Source of the DNA: JALYNX01 sp044867525
GTDB lineage: Bacteria > Actinomycetota > Acidimicrobiia > Spongiisociales > ZC4RG35
DNA: 41,705 nt
NCBI GenBank assembly: GCA_044867525.1
Contig: JBIOVB010000115.1
Coordinates: 1-41,705 of the forward strand
Reading direction: 5' to 3'
Both the position numbers and the translations under genes were made by a program. Under the pieces are notes generated by a model. The model saw nothing but the letters and a program-made list of their open reading frames with translations, had not been told where the DNA came from and made no database searches. Of the stretch, positions 30,464-38,729 are shown piece by piece. Position 1 is the first letter of the stretch, and each line of letters begins with the position of its first letter.

Positions 30464-31387
30464 TCAGGACAGCCCGTCCGAGACCTCTCGATTCTCCGAC
30501 TCCAACTCGCGACCTGAGGCGCGGGCTGCCTTGGTGAGTAACGCGGCGAAGTCCTGGTCGCCGTAGCCGAGTCCGATCCCTTCCACGATTATCGAGTGGA
30601 CCAGGGCAGCGGTTGGCACCGGCACATCCAGGGCGGTGGCGGTCGTCAGGCCCAGTTCGAAGTCCTTGCGGAGAAGGTGCCACGTGAACGTCGGTGAGTA
30701 GTCGAGGTTGACGTAGGCGGGAGTCTTGTACTTGGTGAATGTCGAGCCGACCACCGAGTCGTTGAGGAATTCGAAGAGGTCGCCCCGTGACACACCCGAC
30801 GCCTCGGCCAGCACGGAGATCTCTGCCATCGTCTGGGCAACGATTCCGAGCATCAGGTTGTGACAGATCTTCACCAGACGCGCCTCGTCTTCGCCTCCCA
30901 CGTAGGTCACCTTGCGACCGAACACATCGAGGTAGGGACGAGCCTTGGTGAAGGCGGTCTCCGGGCCGGATGCGACCACCGTGAGCTTCCCCGCCTTGAC
31001 CACCTTCGGGTTCCCGCTGACCGGGGCGGCGAGCACTTCCGTGCCGACCTCGGCAGCCCGAGCCCGAAGTGTCTTGGATGCCCCGAGATCGATGGTGGTC
31101 GAATCGACGATGACGGTCGGCCTTGCGTCGGGGCGAGAGAGGACACCCTCATCACCGATGGTGACCTCGAGGACGTCTTCGGGGCCCCCGACCATGGTGA
31201 AGATGACGTCCAGGTCGGCGAGATCTGCGGGTCTGTCCACCACCTTTGCCCCGCGCTCGGCGAGAGCTTCTGCCTTGGCCCTGGTCCGGTTGAATACCCA
31301 CACCTCGGTGCCGGTGTCGAGGAGCCGTCTCACCAGGGCCGAGCCCATCCTCCCCGTCCCGATCCAACCGACTGGTTCGCCATTCAT
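30464..31387 (-). CDS. NAD(P)-dependent 3-hydroxyisobutyrate dehydrogenase-like oxidoreductase
   Basis: The 307-residue product has the Rossmann motif WIGTGRMG (residues 8-15), VFNRTRAKAEAL after the second strand (Asn-Arg-Thr suggests NADP preference), the substrate loop APVSGNPKVVKAGKL and the catalytic Lys in RLVKICHNLMLG. It is similar in layout to, but clearly different from, the paralogue at 24427. It has its own LacI-type operator 23 bases upstream of the ATG, probably overlapping the transcript start, so it should be strongly repressed. It likely oxidises a hydroxyacid intermediate. Confidence 0.88.
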   Translation of the reverse strand: MNGEPVGWIGTGRMGSALVRRLLDTGTEVWVFNRTRAKAEALAERGAKVVDRPADLADLDVIFTMVGGPEDVLEVTIGDEGVLSRPDARPTVIVDSTTIDLGASKTLRARAAEVGTEVLAAPVSGNPKVVKAGKLTVVASGPETAFTKARPYLDVFGRKVTYVGGEDEARLVKICHNLMLGIVAQTMAEISVLAEASGVSRGDLFEFLNDSVVGSTFTKYKTPAYVNLDYSPTFTWHLLRKDFELGLTTATALDVPVPTAALVHSIIVEGIGLGYGDQDFAALLTKAARASGRELESENREVSDGLS

Positions 31388-31410
31388 CTTCTGTGGGCCT
31401 TCCCCTTCTG

Positions 31411-31420
31411 CAATCGTTTG
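31411..31420 (-). promoter_or_regulatory. LacI-type operator CAATCGTTTG before the second dehydrogenase gene
   Basis: CAATCGTTTG (within TGCAATCGTTTGTATT) lies 23 bases upstream of the dehydrogenase start at 31387. The flanks TGCA...TGTA match the site at 29308. Confidence 0.7.
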
Positions 31421-31477
31421 TATTCAACCGGTCGCCATCGGGTGCGTCAACCGGGAAAAATCCGTGATACCACCTGC

Positions 31478-31562
31478 GAACCCTGGGTTCCCAACTTCGC
31501 TCAGCGGAGCCACGAACCCTGGGTTCCCGACTTCGCTCAGCGGGGCCATGAACCCTGGGTTT
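31478..31562. repeat. 36-bp tandem repeat, two full copies plus a partial third
   Basis: Units at 31478-31513 and 31514-31549 agree at 33 of 36 positions (three transitions), and a third copy of 13 bases (31550-31562) follows. Each unit opens with GAACCCTGGGTTCCC, a near-perfect palindrome, and includes CTTCGCTCAGCGG. The array fills the gap upstream of the dehydrogenase operator and runs into the 3' end of the DUF993 gene, supplying its last codons and stop. Confidence 0.85.
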
Positions 31563-32697
31563 CGAGAAGCAACCTCATTCTGTGCTCCGCCAACTCGGGG
31601 CGGGAGAGGAGCCCGGCCTCGTCGGCGAGGATCAGGAGCCGGGCCAGATGGGGCAGAGATCGGGCGCTCTCGGCGCCTCCCACCATCCGAAAGTGATCCT
31701 GGAAGCCGTTGAGGTAGGCGAGGAAGGTGACCCCGGTCTTGTAGTGGAAGGTGGGGGTGGAGAACAGGTGTCGCGACATCGGGAGCGTCGGCTCGAGTAG
31801 CGAGCGGTACGTATCAACATCACCAGCGTCGAGGGCCTGGAATGCCGCAGCGGCCACCGGGGCGATCGGGTCGAAGATGCCGAGCAAGGCGTCGGAATGG
31901 CCGTCGCTGTCTCCCAGGATGAGCTCGACGAAGTTGAGGTCGTCGCCGGTGAGCATCATGGTCCCCTCCGGCATCCGGCGACGGATATCGACCTCCTGGT
32001 CGGCATCGAGCAGGGAGAACTTCAGCCCTGACACCTTTCCCGGATGACTCTGGATCAGCTCTACGACCGTGTCCGCCGCCTGGCGGGGGTCGGGTGATCC
32101 CCAATACCCGGCGAGAGCCGGGTCGAATGCCTCACCGAGCCAGTGGATCATCACCGGTGTCGAGGAGGCGGAGATGACCTCGTCATAAACGGTGATGAAC
32201 TCCTGCGGTGACGAGGCGACCCCAGCGAGGTGACGGGAGCACATCAGGATGGCGGTCCCGCCTTGCTCCTCGATGAATGAGACCTGCTCCCGATACGCAT
32301 CGGTGATATCGGCCAGCCCGGGCTTGCTCTCCGGTGGGATTTGGTCGGTCATCGCGCCATAGACAGCGGCCCCATCGAGCAGCCTCGCCTCGGCGGCTGT
32401 GCGACGAATCAGCTCGCATGCGGTCACCCATCCGACCCCGGAGCCTCGCTGTGCGGTGTCCATCGCCTCGGCGACCCCGAATCCGAGGCTCCACAAATGA
32501 CGACGAAATGCGAGAGTGGTCTCCCAGTCGATCGATGGCAATCCCCCGGGAGCCTGATCCCGAGTCGGGTCGGCGACGACATGGGCTGCGGCGTATGCGG
32601 TGCGAGAAGCGAACCGCCCGGGAGCCGGCTCCACAGGGATCCGTCGGGACGGGCTCCAGGCGACGTCGCCCCCTCCGGCGGTGGGAAGCCTCAGCAT
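31537..32697 (-). CDS. DUF993-family (aldolase/dihydrodipicolinate-synthase-like) protein
   Basis: The 386-residue product matches the DUF993 family: 'DWETTLAFRRHLWSLGFGVAEAMDTAQRG' near 58-85, PVMIHWLGEAFDPALAGYWG near the middle and SGLKFSLLDADQE, with a Lys in 'GLKFS' placed like the Schiff-base Lys of class I TIM-barrel aldolases. An aldolase or retro-aldol role is therefore plausible but not established. The ATG at 32697 has no clear ribosome binding site; the gene follows the monooxygenase gene by 21 bases and should share its transcript. The last residues (ETQGSWPR) are encoded by the 36-bp tandem repeat, so the native C-terminus may have been replaced. Confidence 0.85.
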   Translation of the reverse strand: MLRLPTAGGGDVAWSPSRRIPVEPAPGRFASRTAYAAAHVVADPTRDQAPGGLPSIDWETTLAFRRHLWSLGFGVAEAMDTAQRGSGVGWVTACELIRRTAAEARLLDGAAVYGAMTDQIPPESKPGLADITDAYREQVSFIEEQGGTAILMCSRHLAGVASSPQEFITVYDEVISASSTPVMIHWLGEAFDPALAGYWGSPDPRQAADTVVELIQSHPGKVSGLKFSLLDADQEVDIRRRMPEGTMMLTGDDLNFVELILGDSDGHSDALLGIFDPIAPVAAAAFQALDAGDVDTYRSLLEPTLPMSRHLFSTPTFHYKTGVTFLAYLNGFQDHFRMVGGAESARSLPHLARLLILADEAGLLSRPELAEHRMRLLLETQGSWPR

Positions 32698-32718
32698 CGG
32701 TTCGACGGCAAAGCGAGC

Positions 32719-33729
32719 TCAATCCTCGTCGGGGAAGCGGACATGGGGGATGACATGCTCTACCCAGCTCTGGAGTTGGGCCTGATCCGGGGTCAGGGTG
32801 TGGATCATGAACTGCTGGACGCCGGCGTCGGCGCGGGCTTGTAGTGATTCGACGATCTCGTCGGGCGTCCCAAAGAGATAGACCTGCTCCAGGTATCCGG
32901 GCCCTCGCTCGGCGCTCATGACCCTGAGAAAGGCATCGTGCTGTTCGCGACGCGCCTGCTGCGGGTCCTCTGTGGCCACGAAATGCATGAAGTTCTCATG
33001 GGCGACGGTGAGTGTTCCCGGATCACGCCCGTTCTCCATCAGGAATGACTGCAACTCCTCCCAGTCTCTGCGAATGTCCTCGGGCGGGCAGGTGGGGCGG
33101 GGAATCCATCCCTCCGAGCGGAGGATTCGACGCTTCACGGCCTCGGCGAATCGAGGAGCCTCGGGCGAGGCGGGGTCGGCGAGCTGTGAGCCGCCCCCGA
33201 TCCAAACCTCGGGGCGTCCCATGGTCCTCGGCTCGATCTCGACATCTTCGATCGAGTAGAACTTCCCCCGGTAGGAGAGCCGACGCCCTTCGAGGAGCGG
33301 GACGACGATGTCGAGGATCTCGTCGGTCCGGGGACCGCGTTCGGATTTGTCGACCCCGGTCGCCGCGTACTCCGGCGGGTACCACCCGATACCCGCTCCC
33401 AAGATGAAACGCCCCTCGGAGAGGTAGTGGAGCGTGGCGACCTGTTTGGCCAGAGAGACCGGCTCGCGGATCGGGAGCACGATCACCGACGTCCCCAACT
33501 TGATGCGATCGGTGACCCCGGCAACCAGGGAGAGGGTGGTGAGCGGCTCCAGGAATGACACCGAATAGAGGCGTCGTGCCGTCAAGAGATGATCGGTGAT
33601 GAACAAGGAGCCGAATCCGAGGCTCTCGCACTCTCTCGCGAAATCGATGATCCCCCGTGCGCGATCAGGGCCGTCGTCGTCCCAGATGAAGGAGGGGAGG
33701 AACACGCCAAACCGGCCGACATTCGACAA
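32719..33729 (-). CDS. Luciferase-like (LLM) flavin-dependent oxidoreductase 1
   Basis: The product has 336 residues from a TTG at 33729, with GGAGGT seven bases upstream. An ATG at 33744 is an alternative, but it has no Shine-Dalgarno sequence and precedes this motif. The protein opens with RFGVFLPSFIWDDD and has the LLM core features RIKLGTSVIVLPIREPVSLAKQVATLHYLSEGRFILGAGIGW and RPEVWIGGG. It is a TIM-barrel enzyme that uses reduced FMN or F420. Such enzymes hydroxylate or oxidatively cleave organic substrates. It is first in a unit with DUF993, with a LacI-type operator 24 bases upstream of the TTG. Confidence 0.9.
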   Translation of the reverse strand: MSNVGRFGVFLPSFIWDDDGPDRARGIIDFARECESLGFGSLFITDHLLTARRLYSVSFLEPLTTLSLVAGVTDRIKLGTSVIVLPIREPVSLAKQVATLHYLSEGRFILGAGIGWYPPEYAATGVDKSERGPRTDEILDIVVPLLEGRRLSYRGKFYSIEDVEIEPRTMGRPEVWIGGGSQLADPASPEAPRFAEAVKRRILRSEGWIPRPTCPPEDIRRDWEELQSFLMENGRDPGTLTVAHENFMHFVATEDPQQARREQHDAFLRVMSAERGPGYLEQVYLFGTPDEIVESLQARADAGVQQFMIHTLTPDQAQLQSWVEHVIPHVRFPDED

Positions 33730-33753
33730 CGCGAACACCTCCATTCTGGGCTA

Positions 33754-33763
33754 CAAACGATTG
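33754..33763 (-). promoter_or_regulatory. LacI-type operator before the LLM1-DUF993 unit
   Basis: CAAACGATTG on the plus strand (CAATCGTTTG on the transcribed strand) lies 24 bases upstream of the preferred TTG start. A -10-like TATCTT on the minus strand (33775-33770) just upstream would place the transcript start over the operator. Confidence 0.72.
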
Positions 33764-33833
33764 ACGAGGAAGATAACGTTGGCCGGAGAAGGTCGTCAAT
33801 GGAACGGCTGACGACCGGAAGTGGAAAAAACTA

Positions 33834-33843
33834 CAATCGTTTG
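33834..33843 (+). promoter_or_regulatory. LacI-type operator before the ABC-importer operon
   Basis: CAATCGTTTG (within TACAATCGTTTGCTCC) lies 45 bases upstream of the solute-binding-protein ATG. It is 80 bases from the operator at 33754 in the same divergent region, so paired binding or looping is possible. Confidence 0.72.
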
Positions 33844-33888
33844 CTCCCCGCCAGCTGCGGGGATCCCGGCAACACGAGGAGGAGCAGG

Positions 33889-35277
33889 ATGAAGTCGTGG
33901 AAGAGCTTGGCCACGGTCCTCACCGTCCTGGCGCTGCTGGTGGCAGCGTGCAGCGACGATGGGGGAGACGCCACAACCACGTCCGGCGGCACCGACACCA
34001 CGGTTTCGGGGACTGACACCACCCAAGGGGGACCCACGGATACGACCGCGGCCCCGAGCGGGGAGCCGATCGTCGCCGCGACCTCCCTGCCTCTGACAGG
34101 CGATTTCTCCATCCCGGCGACCAAGCACCTCGACGGGTACCAAGTCTGTGTTGATCTGATCAATGAGCGTGGGGGAGTGCTCGGCCGGCCGCTGGAGTTG
34201 GACTTCGAGGACAACCAGTCCGATCAGGAGATCGCAGTCACCCAATATGAGCGGATGGTGGCCGAGGCCGACATTTTGTTCGGGACCTTCTCCAGCCTCC
34301 TCACCGGCCCGACATCGGCGATCGCCGAGCAGAACGGCATGGTGTACCCGGTTCCATCGGGCGGCGCACAGCGGATCTGGGAGCGCGGCTTCCAGAACCT
34401 CTTCTACTTCCAGGCGCAGCCGGCTGAAGGTGTTGGCTCGGCCCCGGTCAACGCGTTGCTCTACTACCGGGACCAAGGGCTCATCACCGAAGAGGACTTC
34501 CCTGCGACCGCCGCGGTGGTCTATGCCGATGACCCGTTCGCAGCCGCAGGCCGCAACGGCCTCGCCGGTGGCACGGTGAACGATCCGGCCACAGGTGAGG
34601 TCTTGGCCGACCTGGCTCCCGGTTACCTGGCCGATGCAGGCATCGAGATCGTGTTCGACGAGCAGTGGCCCGTCGGCTTCACGGACTGGACCACGTTCGC
34701 CAACTCGATTGCGTCGAGCGGTGCCGAGTCGGTCTGGGCGGCGACAGCCTCGGTAGACGAAGCGATCTCACTGATCCAGGGTCTGCAGCAGGTGGGCCAT
34801 CAGCCTTCGTTCGTCTGGATGTCCCAGGGCGCACAGGTCGAGTTCCTCGACGAGCTCGGAGATGCTGCCAACAACATCACAATGCACACGGTCTGGCACT
34901 CGTCAGCCGAGTTCGTCGGGCTGTTGGCCGGCGAGGAGTACACCAACCAGGACTTCCAGGCCGACTTCGAGGCTGCCTACGACAGGGCCCCGGACGAGGA
35001 CGAGGCGATCCCGTTCGCCGTCTGTCAGGGCATGGAGCAGGCGATGCTCGGAGTGGGCTCGACCGACAACGCGGCTATCGCCCAGTGGCTCCGTGACCGG
35101 ACCGAAGCCGACCCGGTGCGGACCGTCCTCGGTGACTTCTATTGGGACGAGCGCGGACTACCCATTGGTCGCGACTACATCCTGAACCAATGGCAGGACG
35201 GAACCCTCGAGTTCGTCTACCCGGTCGGTGAGGGGCTCGACACAGTCGACCTCCAGTTCCCCAAGTCCGATTGGTAG
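33889..35277 (+). CDS. Liv-type ABC importer, substrate-binding lipoprotein
   Basis: The 462-residue product is read from the ATG at 33889, with AGGAGGAG upstream. The frame is open far upstream, but the signal peptide and ribosome binding site fix the start. The lipobox LLVAAC gives a lipidated Cys21, followed by a Thr/Gly/Asp-rich linker to about 55. A type I periplasmic-binding fold (Peripla_BP_6, branched-chain amino-acid class) follows: PIVAATSLPLTGDFSIPATKH, then GYQVCVDLINERGGVLGRPLELDFEDNQSDQ. Despite the family name, many members bind aromatic or other organic acids. It begins the importer operon and is followed by a strong hairpin. Confidence 0.92.
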   Translation: MKSWKSLATVLTVLALLVAACSDDGGDATTTSGGTDTTVSGTDTTQGGPTDTTAAPSGEPIVAATSLPLTGDFSIPATKHLDGYQVCVDLINERGGVLGRPLELDFEDNQSDQEIAVTQYERMVAEADILFGTFSSLLTGPTSAIAEQNGMVYPVPSGGAQRIWERGFQNLFYFQAQPAEGVGSAPVNALLYYRDQGLITEEDFPATAAVVYADDPFAAAGRNGLAGGTVNDPATGEVLADLAPGYLADAGIEIVFDEQWPVGFTDWTTFANSIASSGAESVWAATASVDEAISLIQGLQQVGHQPSFVWMSQGAQVEFLDELGDAANNITMHTVWHSSAEFVGLLAGEEYTNQDFQADFEAAYDRAPDEDEAIPFAVCQGMEQAMLGVGSTDNAAIAQWLRDRTEADPVRTVLGDFYWDERGLPIGRDYILNQWQDGTLEFVYPVGEGLDTVDLQFPKSDW

Positions 35278-35291
35278 TCGAAGAGATGACG

Positions 35292-35320
35292 AAGGGGCCG
35301 GCGAGACTCGCCGGCCCCTT
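35292..35320 (+). terminator. 13-bp stem-loop after the binding-protein gene
   Basis: AAGGGGCCGGCGA (35292-35304) and TCGCCGGCCCCTT (35308-35320) are perfect complements around GAC, with a short T run at 35319-35321. It lies between the binding-protein stop and the ATPase gene. It probably acts as a partial terminator or mRNA stabiliser, so that the binding protein is made in excess over the membrane parts. Confidence 0.8.
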
Positions 35321-35358
35321 TACCCTGCACTTGTTAGGAGAGACTCGTAGCTGACCTG

Positions 35359-36084
35359 TTGGAAGTCCGCGATATCAGCAAGGCCTACGGAGGCGTTCAG
35401 GCCGTAAAGCAGTGCTCATTCTCGGTATCCGCGGGATCGATCACCGGTCTCATCGGCCCCAACGGCGCGGGCAAGACAACGGCGTTCGACATCATCAGCG
35501 GCATCGTCACCCCGGATGAGGGGATCGTCGAGCTCGACGGTGTGGACGTCACCGCCTGGATGCCACATCGGATCACCCGGCGCGGAGTCAGCCGCACCTT
35601 TCAGATCACCCGGACCCTGGGCGATCTCACTGTGCTCGAGAACATGGTGGTGGGCTCACCGACCGGTGGCTGGCGCAGCCTGCTCGGGTCCCGCATCCTG
35701 AAACGCGAGGAGGACCGGGCCATGGATCTCCTGCGTTTCGTCGGGATCGACCAGCTCGCCTCGGTGCCGGCGCTATCCCTTTCCTACGGGCAGAAGAAAC
35801 TGCTCGAGTTTGCCTCAGTCCTCATGCCCGAGCCCAAGTTGATCATGCTCGATGAGCCGGCAGGGGGTGTGAACCCGACACTCATGGGGCGGATCATGGA
35901 CCACATCCGGGAGCTCAATGCCACCGGCATGACCTTCCTGATAGTCGAGCACAACATGGATGTGGTGATGTCGCTGTGCGGCACGATCGTCGTCATGGCC
36001 CATGGTGAGGTCCTCACCGAGGGGACTCCCGATGAGATCCGCGGTGACGACATCGTCCTCGATGCCTACCTGGGAAGGGTGTAG
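35359..36084 (+). CDS. Liv-type ABC importer, ATP-binding subunit (LivG-like)
   Basis: The 241-residue product is read from TTG 35359. AGGAG at 35336-35340 is rather far away, and CTG 35356 is also in frame, so the exact start is open. Walker A is GPNGAGKT (33-40), the signature is LSYGQKKLLE (the Liv-type variant of LSGGQ) and Walker B is LIMLDEPAGG. The C-terminal 'YLGRV' ends the typical LivG tail. It pairs with the LivF-like protein to power import. It overlaps nothing and is three bases from the next gene. Confidence 0.92.
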   Translation: MEVRDISKAYGGVQAVKQCSFSVSAGSITGLIGPNGAGKTTAFDIISGIVTPDEGIVELDGVDVTAWMPHRITRRGVSRTFQITRTLGDLTVLENMVVGSPTGGWRSLLGSRILKREEDRAMDLLRFVGIDQLASVPALSLSYGQKKLLEFASVLMPEPKLIMLDEPAGGVNPTLMGRIMDHIRELNATGMTFLIVEHNMDVVMSLCGTIVVMAHGEVLTEGTPDEIRGDDIVLDAYLGRV

Positions 36085-36087
36085 GCG

Positions 36088-36822
36088 ATGGCCCTGCTCG
36101 AGATCGAAGACGTGGTCGCCGGATACGGGGCAGGCCCCGACATCCTGAACGGGATCACCGTCGGCATCGAACCAGGGACCTCGTACTGCATCGTCGGCCC
36201 CAACGGCGCGGGAAAGTCGACACTGCTCAAGACCATCGCCGGGTTCCTCGAGCCCAGGGGCGGTGAGGTCAGGCTCGACGGGCAGAAGATGAACGGGTCT
36301 CGGCCCGACCAGATGCTGGCTTCCGGGGTCTGTTACGTGCCACAGGACGCCAGTCTCTTCCCGACGATGACGGTCAAGGAAAACCTGGCGATGGGTGGCT
36401 ATCTCATCAGCGACCGCTCGTTGCTCCGCGACCGGATGGAGATGGTCTACGAGACCTTCCCCTTGCTCGCCGAGCGCAAGAGCCAGAACGCCGGGACACT
36501 TTCCGGTGGCGAGCAGCAAATGGTCACGTTGGGGCGAGCGCTGATGGTCGAGCCCAAGGTCGTGATGATCGATGAGCCCAGTCTCGGGTTGGCGCCGATG
36601 ATCGCCGACCAGATATTCGAGAAGATCCGCGGATTCGGCGATCTCGGGATCACGGTGGTGCTGGTCGAGCAGAACGCGGTGAAGGGATTGGAGACCGTCG
36701 ACTGGGGTTTCGTCCTCGACCTGGGATTGCTGGAGTTCGAAGGCCCCGCCGACGGCATCCTGGCCGACCCCAGGATCCGGGAGCTTTACCTGGGCAAGCA
36801 ACTGGCGCCGCGGGAGCTGTGA
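36088..36822 (+). CDS. Liv-type ABC importer, ATP-binding subunit (LivF-like)
   Basis: The 244-residue product has Walker A GPNGAGKST (about 37-45), signature LSGGEQQMVTLGRAL, Walker B VVMIDEPSLGLAP and the Liv-type tail ending LYLGKQLA. It forms the second nucleotide-binding subunit with the LivG-like protein. It starts three bases after livG-like and ends four bases before the permease gene. Confidence 0.92.
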   Translation: MALLEIEDVVAGYGAGPDILNGITVGIEPGTSYCIVGPNGAGKSTLLKTIAGFLEPRGGEVRLDGQKMNGSRPDQMLASGVCYVPQDASLFPTMTVKENLAMGGYLISDRSLLRDRMEMVYETFPLLAERKSQNAGTLSGGEQQMVTLGRALMVEPKVVMIDEPSLGLAPMIADQIFEKIRGFGDLGITVVLVEQNAVKGLETVDWGFVLDLGLLEFEGPADGILADPRIRELYLGKQLAPREL

Positions 36823-36826
36823 TCTG

Positions 36827-37699
36827 ATGGACTGGTTGCAGATACTGGTGTTGGGCCTGTTGCTGGGCGGTGTCTACGCCACCATGGCATCGGGCCTCAC
36901 CCTGCTGTTCGGGGTGATGCGCGTGGTCAACCTGGCGCACGCCGCCTTCATCCTGATCGCCGCCTATGTCACCTACGTGCTCTTCGAGACCATGACCATG
37001 GACCCGATTCTGTCCCTGGTCATCACCATGCCGCTGATGTTCGGCCTTGGGGTGGGGATTTACCTGCTCCTTTTCCCCCGGCTCGAAGACAGTCCTCGAT
37101 ACGTCGAGATGACGGTCTTGCTCACCTTCGGTCTCGCTCTCATCGTGGAGGGGCTGCTCACCTTCATATTCACCGGAACCTTTCGCACCGTCAGGCCGGA
37201 CTACGCCTCGACGTCGATCCTGGTCGGCGACATCTTCATACCGACGAGCCAGCTCTACGCCTCATTGGTCAGTTTCACCCTGCTGATCGGCCTGTGGCTC
37301 GTCCTCCGTTTCACCAAGACCGGCACTGCCATCCGGGCGACGATGCAGAACCGGGCCGCAGCCCAGATCGTCGGTGTCAATGTGCGTCGGGTGTCGGCCC
37401 TGGCATTCGGGATCGGAATGGCCCTCGCCGGCGGCGCCGGGTCATTGCTCAGCTTCATGTTCCCGTTCTTCCCCGCGAAGCATTGGCAATGGATCGCCCT
37501 CTTGCTTGCTCTCATCGTCCTCGGGGGCATGGGGAGCATCAAGGGCGCGGTGGTCGGCGCCCTGCTCCTCGCGGTGGGCAGCGCAATCGTGACCGACACC
37601 TTCGGACCCACGTGGTCGCCGATCACGTTCTACCTGACCCTGTTCCTCATCCTGTTGGTCCGTCCGCAGGGTCTCTTTGGCGCGAAGTTGAGGTTGTAG
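36827..37699 (+). CDS. Liv-type ABC importer, permease (LivH-like)
   Basis: The 290-residue product has about eight membrane helices and the LivH opening LQILVLGLLLGGVYATMASGLTLLFGVMRVVNLAHAAF in pattern. The permease/ATPase coupling segment is at about 175-200 (MQNRAAAQIVGVNVRRVSALAFGIG). It ends in a short cytoplasmic tail (VRPQGLFGAK). It forms the transmembrane channel with the LivM-like protein. Confidence 0.93.
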   Translation: MDWLQILVLGLLLGGVYATMASGLTLLFGVMRVVNLAHAAFILIAAYVTYVLFETMTMDPILSLVITMPLMFGLGVGIYLLLFPRLEDSPRYVEMTVLLTFGLALIVEGLLTFIFTGTFRTVRPDYASTSILVGDIFIPTSQLYASLVSFTLLIGLWLVLRFTKTGTAIRATMQNRAAAQIVGVNVRRVSALAFGIGMALAGGAGSLLSFMFPFFPAKHWQWIALLLALIVLGGMGSIKGAVVGALLLAVGSAIVTDTFGPTWSPITFYLTLFLILLVRPQGLFGAKLRL

Positions 37700-37702
37700 G
37701 CC

Positions 37703-38725
37703 ATGGCAATCGTCGAACAGCATGAAGGGGTCGTCGAGGGGGCGCCGGACCGCAAGCCCGGAGCGAGATCCCGACGGGTGACCCTGATCCTCGCCCTCGG
37801 ATTCATCCTCCTTTTCCCCCTGATCGCCCTCCCGATCTTCGACTCGTACGCCTACGTGCTGCAGGTCGGGATGCTGATGTTGATGTGGATCGCGATGTCG
37901 TCGAGTTGGAACATCATCGGCGGTTTTGCCGGGTACATCTCGTTGGGCCACGGTGTCTTCTTCGCGATCGGTGGTTACTCCGCCGGGCTGGCCCTGGCCC
38001 ATTGGGATATCTCACCGTTCCTCTTCCTCCCCATCGCCGGTCTCGCCGCGGTGGCGGTGGGCTTCCTTGCCGGGCTCATCACGCTGAGGACCAGGGGACC
38101 GGCGTTCATCGTGGCCACGATCGCCATGCTCTTCCTCTTCCTGCTCTGGTTCGACAACTGGGAGTTCATCGGTGGGTCGAGCGGTCTCGACCTGCCATTG
38201 ATCCAGATCCCGGTGGCGTGGCTGAAGGTGCCCTTCTATTACGCCATGGCGCTCTCGGCCATCGGAGCGGTCTATCTCGCATACCGGGTGGCCCATTCCA
38301 AGTTCGGACTGGGCCTCCGCGCCATCAGCCAGGACGAGACCAAGGCCGAGGTCGCCGGGATCAACACCAGGTGGTACAAGGTTTGGGCCTTCGCCCTAAG
38401 CGCCTTCTTCATCGGGACTTCAGGCGCGATCTATGGCTACTCGCTCACGCACCTCCGCCCGCTGACGTTCTTCGCGATCGCGGTCGCCGCCCGAATGGTC
38501 CTGATGTCGATCATCGGAGGGAGGGGCACCGTGGCCGGTCCGGTCGTCGGCGCCATCCTCATCATCGGTGTCAACGAGTTTGCGGTGCGCCAGTTCGGTC
38601 AGACCGAGCTCAACATCGTCTTCACAGGAGCGATCCTCGTGGTGGCCCTCATCTTCTTCCCCCTGGGAATAGTGGGAAGCCTGCGCAAGTCGGGCCGGCT
38701 TCCGGCGTTCCTCGACTGGGATTAG
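37703..38725 (+). CDS. Liv-type ABC importer, permease (LivM-like)
   Basis: The 340-residue product has about ten membrane helices after a polar N-terminal stretch of about 25 residues. The LivM features are SSWNIIGGFAGYISLGHGVFFAIGGYSAG and the coupling loop LRAISQDETKAEVAGINTRWYKVWAFALSAF, both in pattern. It ends in PLGIVGSLRK. It is four bases from the FAD oxidoreductase gene, so importer and enzymes share a transcript. Confidence 0.93.
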   Translation: MAIVEQHEGVVEGAPDRKPGARSRRVTLILALGFILLFPLIALPIFDSYAYVLQVGMLMLMWIAMSSSWNIIGGFAGYISLGHGVFFAIGGYSAGLALAHWDISPFLFLPIAGLAAVAVGFLAGLITLRTRGPAFIVATIAMLFLFLLWFDNWEFIGGSSGLDLPLIQIPVAWLKVPFYYAMALSAIGAVYLAYRVAHSKFGLGLRAISQDETKAEVAGINTRWYKVWAFALSAFFIGTSGAIYGYSLTHLRPLTFFAIAVAARMVLMSIIGGRGTVAGPVVGAILIIGVNEFAVRQFGQTELNIVFTGAILVVALIFFPLGIVGSLRKSGRLPAFLDWD

Positions 38726-38729
38726 CGGC

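Noticed and set aside
31478..31562. CRISPR array, suggested by 36-base repeats
   Set aside because: The copies are directly joined with no spacers, and no cas gene is present in the window.
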